Shown: positions 15,501 through 25,462 of the stretch, one piece after another
How the letters are laid out: each line of letters begins with the position of its first letter
How positions within the stretch are numbered: the first letter of the stretch is position 1
Source: Trichuris trichiura
Taxonomy: Eukaryota; Nematoda; Enoplea; Trichinellida; Trichuridae
Assembly: GCA_037903355.1 (NCBI GenBank)
Contig: JBAJFE010000037.1
Coordinates: 620,001-684,000, forward strand
Length of the DNA: 64,000 bases
Direction: 5' to 3'
Program-made: the position numbers and the translations under genes
Notes under the pieces: generated by a model
Told to the model about the DNA's origin: nothing
Database searches by the model: none
The model's input: only the letters and a program-made list of their open reading frames with translations

Positions 15501-17257
15501 AGTCGACATTGCATTGTAGGTACTGATGGCGGCGTCTGAATAAGGTTAAGTAGCTCCGTCGAAAAGTGCTGTCCGCATTGGTTTGTATGTACGCTGTTGC
15601 GAAGGTATTACATTTAAGGACCATTCAATGCGCAAAATTAGTTTCACCGAATTTCTCAGGGGATAAACTGTTCCAGCAATATTTTGTGGCCGAACAGTTT
15701 TTCGAAAATTACCATTAACTTTGTCACGGCAGAAACTATGCCATTTGTTTTAATAATGACTGGTATTTATTTCTTTTTTTATCTGCCCCATATGATACTT
15801 CGTGCTAGAAGCATCGCAGCGTTGGTTCAGGAAGTTGTTTGGGCGAGGGAGTTACCTGTTGCAATGATAGAATGAAGTAGATCTGTCAACGTTAGTTTTC
15901 TCAGTTCGCTACGCAATTCGTTAGTAATCTGCATGAACGGGACTGGCCAAGCTTCATCGCTTGTTTCTAACTTGTATAACCTTTCACTGACGGAATGCGT
16001 GTTTATTGTACATAAGAGAATTTGTTTTGCATATCGTATTCCTTTAGTTAGCGGGGCCGTAGCTTGGTATTTGTCCTCCGTTTGTTGCGATTAGCTTGCA
16101 TAATTTAACCCTTGCTTATTATTTCGTACAAACTGCGGTGCTATATTTATATACGCGTATAAATATGGGTTGTGGGGACTGCGTGACTTGGCGCCAGTCG
16201 GGATGTTTAAATCCCAGCAGTGATTCCTACTGACATCAGGTTTTGCGACGAGCCGGCTGGTGGAATAAACATAGCACTTCGTACCGGTCTATGGCTAGTT
16301 CATCGTCAAACCCGCATACATGGCATAAGGGCATAGGAAAAAATATCCATGTTAGAGATTGGCTGTTTGTTAACAAATTCAAGTTGTTTCTTCATGTTTG
16401 TAACTTAACTGCATGCCTTTCAAACAGTGAGTTACATTACAAGCACGAAGATGCGTATTTGAAAAGCTGAGATGAATTAAAACTGGTATAACGTGCACGC
16501 ATAGAGGTACAAGGTGTGAACTATAGGTGCTACAGTGTGTTTTGTATTTTTGAGAATGCGGTTCGCTGAAGTTCAACTATTAAGCTTTCCTTGCTCATTG
16601 TTTGCTTCGCCGTGTAACAACTAGGATAAGGTTCAGTGTGTTCATAGCTGGCATAAAGTGCGGCTCTCAGGTTCCTTGGGGGTCTGCAGCAACTTCGCGA
16701 GAGAGAGGTAGTTGCTCAATTTAACCGCGTATTGTTACGGCGTCTGTATATGTTTTCTTTGCTTTATTCTTATTCTTTTCTTCTACTTTCTCAGCGCATT
16801 ATGAACTGTTTTTATTCATGCACTTCGTCTATTTATGACTTGAAAGTTGCCGCGGATATCTACTTCATTTTGTACGTTAAGCGTGCGTGGCTGTATCGTT
16901 ATTGAAACTGAGCTTATTTGAACAGTGCCTTTCACCATCGACGCTGTGATTTCGTGGAGTTCTACATTTATGCTGGGGTACGTGTGTTCGTTTCAATCGT
17001 TACGCTGCTAAAATTTTAAAAATGTACTCGTGTTTACTTACCAGACACTCCATGTTAATCTGACTTTGTGCCATAGAACGTTTTAAGTTATGTAGTACCA
17101 TCATAGTGACCTGTTCGACTGAACTTAAAGGGGCCGGTGTTCCTGAAAATGGAACTGAAGTCGCATGTTTGTCCAGTTCAAACTCACCTTGCCCCAGCGG
17201 TGTCGGGAAGCGCGTTGTTAGTACGCACAACAGCAATAGCATGCGCATTTCGATCAT
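12599..17257 (-). CDS. Secreted CAP (SCP/TAPS) protein with C-terminal DUF5648-like domain, copy B
   Basis: Seven exons: 17257-17188, 17142-17042, 15286-15053, 14754-14669, 13394-13297, 13250-13179, 13053-12599 (TGA); 371 aa. Signal peptide from MRMLLLLCVLTTRF. A 45-base intron (17143-17187) with a perfect GTGAGT donor interrupts what otherwise reads as one open frame; its position and phase match the paralogues. CAP domain ~residues 30-163: VTMMVLHNLKR, INMECL, MATYAQNLANTC, YGLGYFKIA, VYWFEAQEIGCGRATC, LIVCAYTYK. Hinge exon with CAVCRSTKSACTNGLC. Linker exon rich in Thr/Pro (GTTPTPAPTGG) bounded by cysteines. The last exon is the DUF5648-like domain: RHLY-type blocks, GYEDRGIIGYAV, CGATVPVYEFY, FWMW. 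That exon is almost identical in DNA to copy A while the CAP exons are not. Large introns 15287-17041 and 13395-14668 hold no recognised gene. Confidence 0.9.
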
Positions 17258-17290
17258 TGGAACTTTCTGGCAACTACTGAGAGCAATCGT

Positions 17291-17297
17291 TTTTATA
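17291..17297 (-). promoter_or_regulatory. TATA-like box of CAP gene copy B
   Basis: Minus-strand CTATAAAAAC motif, with its first T at 17297, 40 bases upstream of the ATG at 17257. The spacing is shared with copies A and C. Confidence 0.5.
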
Positions 17298-19375
17298 GTG
17301 TTCCCCTCTTTGTTGCTTGCGCAGCTGATTAACCAGGCGTTTGTTCAGTAGCTGCGTTTTCGTGTAGTGACATACAGTCTCTTGTTGAATAGAGATCGTA
17401 CCTACCAAAGTACGTATTCGTATTAGTAATTAACCGCTGTTGGAAAAGTTACGTAACTTATTTATTTTCATTTAACTCTTTAGAGTGCTAGGAATAAGGT
17501 AACGCAGCGTTTAGGGTCACTTTCCACTTGTTGTTAGCGAGTAGAGAATGACGGCAACAACAAACTTCAGTTCGAACGTCGTAGATATATGGTAACCCTT
17601 TGCTCAAACTTGGCTAACCGTAACTACGCTACGTCTGTCTCGATTGGCATTGCACCTGTATCGATCCAACAAAAAGATTTTCGTGACATGGAATGATCGT
17701 AGGGAAGTTTTCTACCGTCATTGGTGAATTTGTGCCCTTGCCGCGTGATTTTGTCAGCTAGTGCGACTGGTTGTTTTTTGTTTTTTCATGCCAAAGAGGT
17801 CAAGTTGTTCATCTGATTGCGGAGCGAATTTGCCCAACTTGAGCAGAATCCTTGTCGCCGCGTCACGACATTGAATTGCATAGAGAACAAAATATCAAGC
17901 TGTCAACGTATTCATGCAGTGGCTTCTGCTTAGGTCGTATACTTTGGTGAAATTTTCTCATAAGCTGTAGCCTTAGCGAAAGGTTGTTGTTGTGAAGTTA
18001 AAGTTGCCAATGTTGGACGCGACCAAAGTTCAAATAGTTAAACGTCAGCTAGTTGAAGTGGAACTCTTTTTGTCAGTTTGTTTTGTACGCACGTAGCTTG
18101 CAGCGCAGCTGTGCGGATATCACCTTTGCATTGAGAATCAATATTTTACCTTGAAATGTTTGTTTCTAATACGTCACGGAAAGGAGTAGCATTCGAAAGT
18201 TGGGTTCATTTCGTGCGAAGCGCTGCTCAATTCTTGTTGCACCGCCGCGTTAGCGAAAATTTCAATGGCAAAGTGCCTCTTTTTCGTTGTTTCTTTTTTT
18301 CACGTTTTCTTGGAAAGCAATTTGCCAACTTGTTAAACTAATCCAGTGTAAATTTTTACGCCAATCCGAATCGTTGTAACTCCGTTTCGGCATGTCAGCG
18401 TGGTGCCATGCACTATACGCAGCAGCTGAACTTAGTTTCATCGATGGCGGATGAAAGTTGCACTCGTTTTCGTCTAGCAACGGAGAGTGCGCATTCGCAT
18501 AATAAATAGAATAACATTTTTCTCTGATTTCTTGTCGTGATGCTAATGTTTGTTTTTTAAACCGCTGTTTTCATGATATGACAGTTGTTCGAGGTGAATT
18601 ACGCGTACAGTTTTTTCGTAACCTACGTCAAGTACGACACTTTGTGCTTCAAAAATTGTTAAACAAAGCAGCGTATGAATTGGCTAAGAAAATTGATGGT
18701 TGCACACGTCTTTCGTGCTGCGCTCTGTCTCGTTACGCTTATGCAACGCCTACAGTATTGATGTTCCTCTCAAATGTCTTTCCGATATAAGGAGCAATGA
18801 AAATCTTATCAGTACTGAAGTGTCATTCGTAGCATGAATTGGGTCAACATTTTGTTGTAGGCCGCCAGTATATTGTATTTTTAAAATTCCATACTGCAGC
18901 TGAACGATGATGATACTAAGAAAAGTTGATTAGCTAAAAAAAGCTTAATCGGCCGTAATAGTTTGATAAAAAATTTTTCTGTTAATTTTTTCGGCTTACT
19001 GGATCTGATGATCCGCAATAGCATAAGTGTGTATTATTACTGCAATAGCTTATGTCCATGAAGTTTCGATTTTTTTGTCCAAGTACGTAAGATAATAAGT
19101 GTAGTTTTTGCAGTCCATACAGTTTTGGTATTCTTAAAATTAATATTGCTTTACGTTTTGGCTTCTTTAACCGTTTAAGTAAATTTTTAACGTGTGTTCA
19201 CGTCTTGCGACCGGCGCTTGCTTTCCTTATCAAAGGTGACAGAAGATTACGTGCTTGAGTGAGCGTTTAGCCGTCAGTATTGGACTCTTCGTTATGCGTA
19301 TCCACTCGTTGCATTCGGCCATTTAAAGCAATATGAGCGTATAGCCAGTTTATTGGTCCGAGTAAAAGAGTAGGA
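17298..19375. other. Intergenic region between CAP copies B and A
   Basis: About 2.1 kb with no supportable gene. A minus-strand AATAAA (TTTATT at 19349-19354, in a CAGTTTATTGG context shared with copy B) lies 22 bases past the copy A stop. Confidence 0.5.
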
Positions 19376-22300
19376 TTAACTAACGGACCACATCCAGAAA
19401 GTGACTCCCCGCCAATCCCAGGCACCGTATCGCCCATTGAACACATCTGTAGTATCCCATCCAGCTTGCAGTTGCAAATGGCCAACGCTACTTTGATAAA
19501 ATTCGTATACGGCTACGGTTGCTCCGCAAACGTTTTCACCTCTAACTGCATAGCCAATAATGCCTCTGTCTTCATAACCGTCCGCTAATAGCGATTGGTA
19601 CAATGAGGAATCGACGACGTAATAATCTGTCGTTCTAGCCGCTCTGTACAGGTGACGTATAGCTACGAGTTGTGGACAACGTGTGTCTAGTCCTGTCGCG
19701 ACGCGACCAATAGGACCTTTGTTTTCAGATCGTCGGTTTGTCATAATTTGGAACATTTCTAGTTGATTAGTCAGTAGGTAGTTTGTCGAAGTTGGTGGAT
19801 ACCATATTCTGATCAGCTCCTGTAGATTTTCTGCAAAAACCTGCATGGAAGGAAGGCAGAAAACTTGGCTGTTCTGATAGTAGATAATTTTAAAGTGTTC
19901 AGGCGGGTGGTCAACAATGTTCTATGTTGTAAACGTTATATTCCCTTAAAAGAGCATGCGCTCTGATAAGAAGGCACTCCTACCTGGTGTAGCACCACAG
20001 GTTCCACTTCCTTGGTTTCCTTGATTTCCTTGATTTCCTTGATTTCCTTGGTTTCCTTGGTTTCCTTGATTTCCTTGGTTTCCTTGATTTCCTTGGTTTC
20101 CTTGATTTCCTTGGTTTCCTTGATTCCCTTGATTACCCTGATCACCTTGATTTACACCTGCAACAGTTAAGCTGTAGCGAATACGTTGTGCTCACAAGCT
20201 TACAGCAAAGTTTATCCTCGCACACGTCTTTTCCTGTTCTGCAAGACTGGCACGATTCGCCTTCAGAAGCAACCTGGAGGAAAGGTTTTCTATCTTTGTT
20301 TTGCCTGAAGGTAATGCATAATTGATTATTTTAATTTTACTGTTGGATTTTCTATTAGCGTTGCGACCCAAGGCAACGGATGGATAAAGTCTTTCAAAAA
20401 AGTGTTGGTGTAGAAACGTCAGCTTCCGCAGCAATCTTCGCTCAGCTAATAATTTTATTTAAAAACCATATGCATTTATGTTACAGACAATGTAAGAAAT
20501 TTCGTACATCTCCTAAACATTGCGTGCCACGCCAAAAGACAAGCCAATATGAGACCTATGCGTGCATTCGTTAACGTACGGGACAAAATGTGTTCTTTTT
20601 TTAAAAATTTACAACTGTGCTTACGAGCTTGTATTTTCTTGTTTATGCCTTAAGCTTTAAGTTACAGCTTCACCAGAAGTCGCAGTCAAATTAAAGAGCA
20701 TTGCGCATACAAAGAGTAGCGCTCTGTTAGGGTTTGCACGTCTGTTGAAAATTGTAATACGCGATTGTAGCTATGCTTACTTTTCTTGAAAACAAATGTA
20801 CAGACAGACACCGTTACGATGTAAGAAATTGAAAAGAACTTCTGTTTCCTGTTTTATCCGTGAATTGGTAAATGAACTAGCGAGTAATTTTTGCAATCGT
20901 GTTACATTCGCGCTTTGCTATTTCAAACCATATTTCATTGAGAACACTGTTGTACTTCTCTTTGCAAACTGATTTTTCGTTCATGCTCGTAGTACCATGT
21001 AAATTATCCGATAGGCTTGAAGTACGCTTTTGCAAAAGCGATCTTACTTCTCCACTTACGAAATAGGGTCCTTCTTTCGTTGTGCACCCCCCACACCCGC
21101 CATTAATGTGCCTTTTTGCTCGGTGTTGGCGTCTAAACTGCCCGTTTAATACTTGCTTTTTTTGTTTATGTTGCATATTTTTGAGTTCTTTTCTCAGATG
21201 GGGTTTGTACAGATTTTCTGAACTCACTTAATCGTGTAGGCGCAGATGACCAACGTATTCCCGTCGCAACGTGCGCGACCACATCCAACGTATTTTGCCT
21301 CAAACCAGAATACCTAAAAGGCTAATGCGTCAAACCAATTTGGCTCTATTATTGTCTTCACTTTGCGATCAACTTATTGATGTGATGATAAATGGTGACG
21401 CTATAAACTGGTACAACACTAACGCGTTGTGTAATACTGTTGGGCGATCCTCCTTTTCAAATCAACTTTGCAGCGGACTAACTCGTAAGTTAATAATTCG
21501 TTTTCTGGAAGTTATAGCATTCGTTTAAGAAGAGATACCAGCTGACGGGCCTACATGCGATGGGAAAGAAAAGCATTTACCTTTTTCAGTAACAATGGGA
21601 TGCTAACTTAAAGGTTTCTGAAAGTTCACGTTGCAGCAGTTAGCTTAATCACGCAAACACTATTAAGGACGCTACTTTCTTACTTCGCGTTTAAAGATTA
21701 TTTTATGATGCTTATTGAAAAAAACATGTTGTACCTGTCTGAATACGTCTTCAGCTGCTTTGTCTTTTAAGTCGAATTGATTCGTTTGGTAGTTAAACGT
21801 ATTAAGCATGGACCGTGCAGCTTCCATATATTCTTGCAAGCCAGTAGGTGTCGTGCCGTATGCTTTGTTGTAGGCGAGTCCGTATGGAGAAGATTGGAGG
21901 AAGGTATCATTGAGTTCGTTAGGGCAGTTGTTCGCCAAACTCTGGGCGTAGTCGGCCAACGTTTGATCAAAGTTCTCCTAGAATGCGGTGAACATGTTTC
22001 ATCTGCATAATAATTTCTGTTGAGAAAGAAGTAGCTTGAAGTTTCCATAGCTTTGAAAAGAATTTTTTTTTCTTCGACCTCCGACAAAACTGTTCGATTC
22101 TGAGCAGTTAGGCTGAAGAGACGCATCCTGTGATACCTTTACTTCATTTCCCAAGTTTTCTTGGAAAAACGCAGCGGAATTATTTGTAGTACCGTTTTTC
22201 AATAACACGCGAAAGACAAGGTTGCGTTATGCGTTTTGTTACCTGTCGGTTCATTGCATTTCTTTGAAAATGTTATTTCAACTGTTACCATTTACGATTT

Positions 22301-22629
22301 TGGAACACTAATGGTCACTTTAAAGCTTATATTCTTTTTGTACTAGTTTTTTAAAGTCATTTTTAGCATTTGCAATTTAGTAAGTTGCTTGCCAGTTTCA
22401 CTTACGAAACATTCCATATTGATTTGGTTGCTAATTTTTCTGCGTTCTTCGTTGTGCAACACCAACATTGTGTATTGTTGTAATCCAGTTAGAGGATCTG
22501 GCTTGTCTGTAAAATAATTTCGGATGAGTAATTATTTCCATGTCATTTCTTACTTTGTGCTTTCACTTTAGCCAGGAGTGTGCAACATACGCACAGCAAT
22601 AGAAAGATCTTCATTTTGCCACTGTGCAT
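19376..22629 (-). CDS. Secreted CAP (SCP/TAPS) protein with NQG-repeat linker and DUF5648-like domain, copy A
   Basis: Eight exons: 22629-22554, 22506-22406, 21977-21735, 21313-21228, 21132-21060, 20273-20204, 20157-19984, 19830-19376 (TAA); 425 aa. The start could instead be the in-frame ATG at 22614 (MKIFLLLCVCCTLLAKVKAQ); either gives a signal peptide. CAP domain ~35-170: YTMLVLHNEER, INMECF, LADYAQSLANNC, PYGLAYNKAYG, VFWFEAKYVGCGRARC, LVICAYTIK. The Cys-rich hinge is split over two exons (GGCGGC; CQSCRTGKDVCEDKLC); the paralogues use one exon. The linker exon encodes about 16 Asn-Gln-Gly triplets (residues ~218-268), then CGATP. The last exon (151 residues) is the DUF5648-like domain ending FWMWSVS. 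It is the rightmost of three same-strand tandem copies, so probably expressed from its own TATA-type promoter. Likely extracellular; ligand unknown. Confidence 0.9.
20010..20153. repeat. 9-bp coding minisatellite, 16 units (Asn-Gln-Gly)n
   Basis: Sixteen contiguous 9-bp units of the form CCTTG[G/A]TTT (plus strand), the last few degenerate (CCTTGATTC, CCTTGATTA, CCCTGATCA). On the coding minus strand this reads Asn-Gln-Gly repeated, with one Asp-Gln-Gly, inside the linker exon of CAP copy A. The array is confined to that exon and keeps the frame. Confidence 0.95.
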
Positions 22630-22664
22630 GTTTCGATGCTCTCTGACGGTCCTTACCCTTCACC

Positions 22665-22671
22665 TTATATA
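22665..22671 (-). promoter_or_regulatory. TATA-like box of CAP gene copy A
   Basis: Minus-strand TATATAAGG lies about 40 bases upstream of the ATG at 22629. The spacing matches copies B and C, which supports the 22629 start over 22614. Confidence 0.5.
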
Positions 22672-25462
22672 CATATTTGTGCGTGTTTATTTCGTAGTTT
22701 GCGTGTATTTTCGACCTTTACTTTAGCGCAGTGCATGTGATTAATGGTTTCGTCAAGTTTGCTTTGCGGTATGGTGTCCCCACTAAACTGTTTGCATTGG
22801 TGTGCCATGTAAAGGTACGTATTAGCGTTTATTTAATTTTTCTGACGATACAATCTATTCTTTCTTCCTCTTTTCTCAACACGCCTTTTTACTGACGTTC
22901 TCACATCATTTGTTCGCATTACAAACTTTGTTGCTGACTTCTTGCTTATGCGCTAGAATTCTGTGTTTCCTGCGTTTGATCCCCCACTTTTTTAAACGTT
23001 AATGAACACTGAAGCAAGTGTTCACTTGTGTTTTTGCGGTAACGGGTCATTATAACCACATTGTTACCACATGCTCTTCATTTGACCTTTTTCAATATCG
23101 ATAGTGAAATAGGTTTCTGCCCTATAATCAACTGTATACTTTTTTGTATCGGTTGCAAATGTTGAGTTTGCAAAAGTTGCAACTGTTTTATTGTTCAAAC
23201 ATTAGATAGCAGTCTTTTTTTGTCGTTCGTTCATTTGTAAGCTGTAAAGTAATTTTCACGAAATGGGAGTGGGCCAACGCTTGACCGTTGCTTCGACCGT
23301 CGCAGGTTCCGCTGAGGTGCATTACCAGTGTGGCATTACTAAGAAATGATGCCATATTGTTTATGAATACTTTGGCGGAGGCCAGTCCGTTCATTTCTTA
23401 AAAAGGTTGGTGCTTGCGCGTGAAGCTCTAGGGGTTCGCTTTGTCCCGTCGTCAACGTGTAGCGATAGGGCCATAGAAGGTGTTAGAATGTGGCTGCATT
23501 GCAGTTTAGAGGTTGGAGTTTGCAAGTTGAAGCGTAAAAATCTATTATGCTAAGTAGGGCTTCTAATTCATTCGTAACGAAACAAAAATAACGAAATGTC
23601 ACTTAATAAAGTCGATTTGAAGTTGCATAGTGAGATCATATTTTCTAAGAAATTATAGCGAATGAGTAAAGGTTGTAAGCAAAAAGGAATAGAAATAAGA
23701 AAATAATCAACTGACGAAATAATAACAATAAAGTAAAGTGTAAAAAGTGGCAAAAGAAATAAAAAGCTTAAGCAATTGTGCTTTAGCAATTCCGCTTTCT
23801 TTGGCCATTTTCAAAATGGCGAATTTTTTTTGCACTTTTGCTAGTCCAACAGATTATCAAACCGATTTCTTGTTGTTTGTTTTTTCAAGCTGTTTTTTTC
23901 AATTCAGCAGCTGAGGACAACCAACTTGCAATAGCTATGAGCAACCGGCTTTTCCGCTTTCATGCCTTTTAATAATTTTGTGCATGCTTCGTTTTCCGCT
24001 GCTCGGTGAATTGTTTTATTTTTATTTCTGTCCGGCAGGGCTGCTGCCTTCACCGCTTTCCATGGGCGGTTTATTCACTTTTGTACTTTTGATCTCAATT
24101 TCAATATCAACGGAAATGCGCGAATACTTGGTTATAGACCGGTTAAAAGCAATTTTTCTGTAACCAGCCGATAACGAAAAAACTTGCCGAACTCAAATAA
24201 GAAGGTTCTTTATTTTTGTTTGAAAAGCCTTTTGAGATATTGATCGTTCAGGATTTTGAATGTGACCTCCGAGGTCTAAAAGGTTGCTCTTTGAGTTGTA
24301 TCTTTTTCGATGGCAGCATAGTGGTTTCATGTAGTCTTTTTTACGGCTGTTTCGTTGAGGACAGAACACATCCGTGAAAAAGGATACTGCAAAGCTAAAG
24401 TTACCTAGCCTAAGTACAATGGCGTCCCAAATGGATGCAGTATCTAAGTGCGTCCAACTTTATGTCTAAACGCAGCCACCAGCATATATAGGGACGTTAG
24501 TTGTGTACAATTTTCTCCTATTGGTGAAAAGAACGCGGATACAGCAAATACTGCTCCGCCTTAGGTCACTACTGTATTCTGATTTGTTCCGACATACGTA
24601 TGTCGAGCATTAGGAATTCATTCGTTTCTCCCGCAGCTGTGCCGTTTGATCATGTTTTTTGGTGCTACCTTCAAAAATTGTGTATGATTAGTTTGTGACA
24701 AGCTAATGAAACAAAAATATCCGAAGTGTCTATTTTTGTAGGATGGTAACATGTCTATATTCCCTTTTGATCAGGAGCAGGAAAAGGGAAGCTGCCCCCC
24801 TACAGAGAGAAATAGTGTTCACGCTAACATAGCCAGGACAATCTCAAATTCACGCAATAACCGTCGATTCGACGAACGCAGTAGCGAGAAAAGGCGAACT
24901 ACCTTCTCATACAGTAAGGTAGTTGTAGTCAGGTTCAATGCTTCAACTCCTCGGCGTCGCTTGAACATGTTTAGTTAGCTCTGTTAAATCAGCAGAAGTT
25001 GATGGTGCGCAAATAATAAACTTCCTTAGTTACAAAGTCTGCATTTCCAATTAATTTATTTCAGATGTGTAAAAAGTAATCCAAATTATTGCATATCTGT
25101 ACTTTGCTTTGCTATCTTATTTTGCGGTTATTGAGTAACTATTGTTGCGCCGTTTGTTGAAAGACGTAAAAAAAGAAGACTTTAATTCTTTAGGCGGTTT
25201 TGTATGAAAACGTGAGCATCAATTACCGTTCTGTAGGAGCGTTTAGCTGGATGGTTACATCACTTCGGGCGTTTTATTTCATTCGTGGTGACGTCCGTTT
25301 TTTGGCTTACGCAAAACAGTGTGAGCTCTACATTGAAATTCGTGTGAAAAGCTTTAAATCTTCATTATCGAATATATACGTTTTGGCTAAGCTTGTCTGT
25401 AAATTTTAGGTTGCGCTTGCCTTTCTGCCTCTGCTGCCTGCGGTTTGAACAGTTCGTACAGA
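22672..25462. other. Gene-free stretch between CAP cluster and lysyl-tRNA synthetase
   Basis: About 2.8 kb. A 75-codon open frame at 24751-24978 (+) begins with ATG after a possible acceptor but has no family resemblance. A perfect 16-base palindrome (CGACATACGTATGTCG) lies at 24590-24605. Nothing else supportable. Confidence 0.5.

Noticed and set aside
16150..16235. A tRNA-like stretch after an AT-rich near-palindrome in a CAP gene intron.
   Set aside because: No complete cloverleaf or A/B boxes could be folded by eye.
19936..20145. An open frame rich in KETKEIKETK repeats.
   Set aside because: It is an out-of-frame reading of the NQG minisatellite; only the NQG frame connects to flanking exons by phase and Cys pattern.
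24751..24978. 75-codon ORF starting with ATG after an acceptor-like TTTTTGTAG.
   Set aside because: No recognisable domain, no partner exons, composition not distinct from surrounding sequence.
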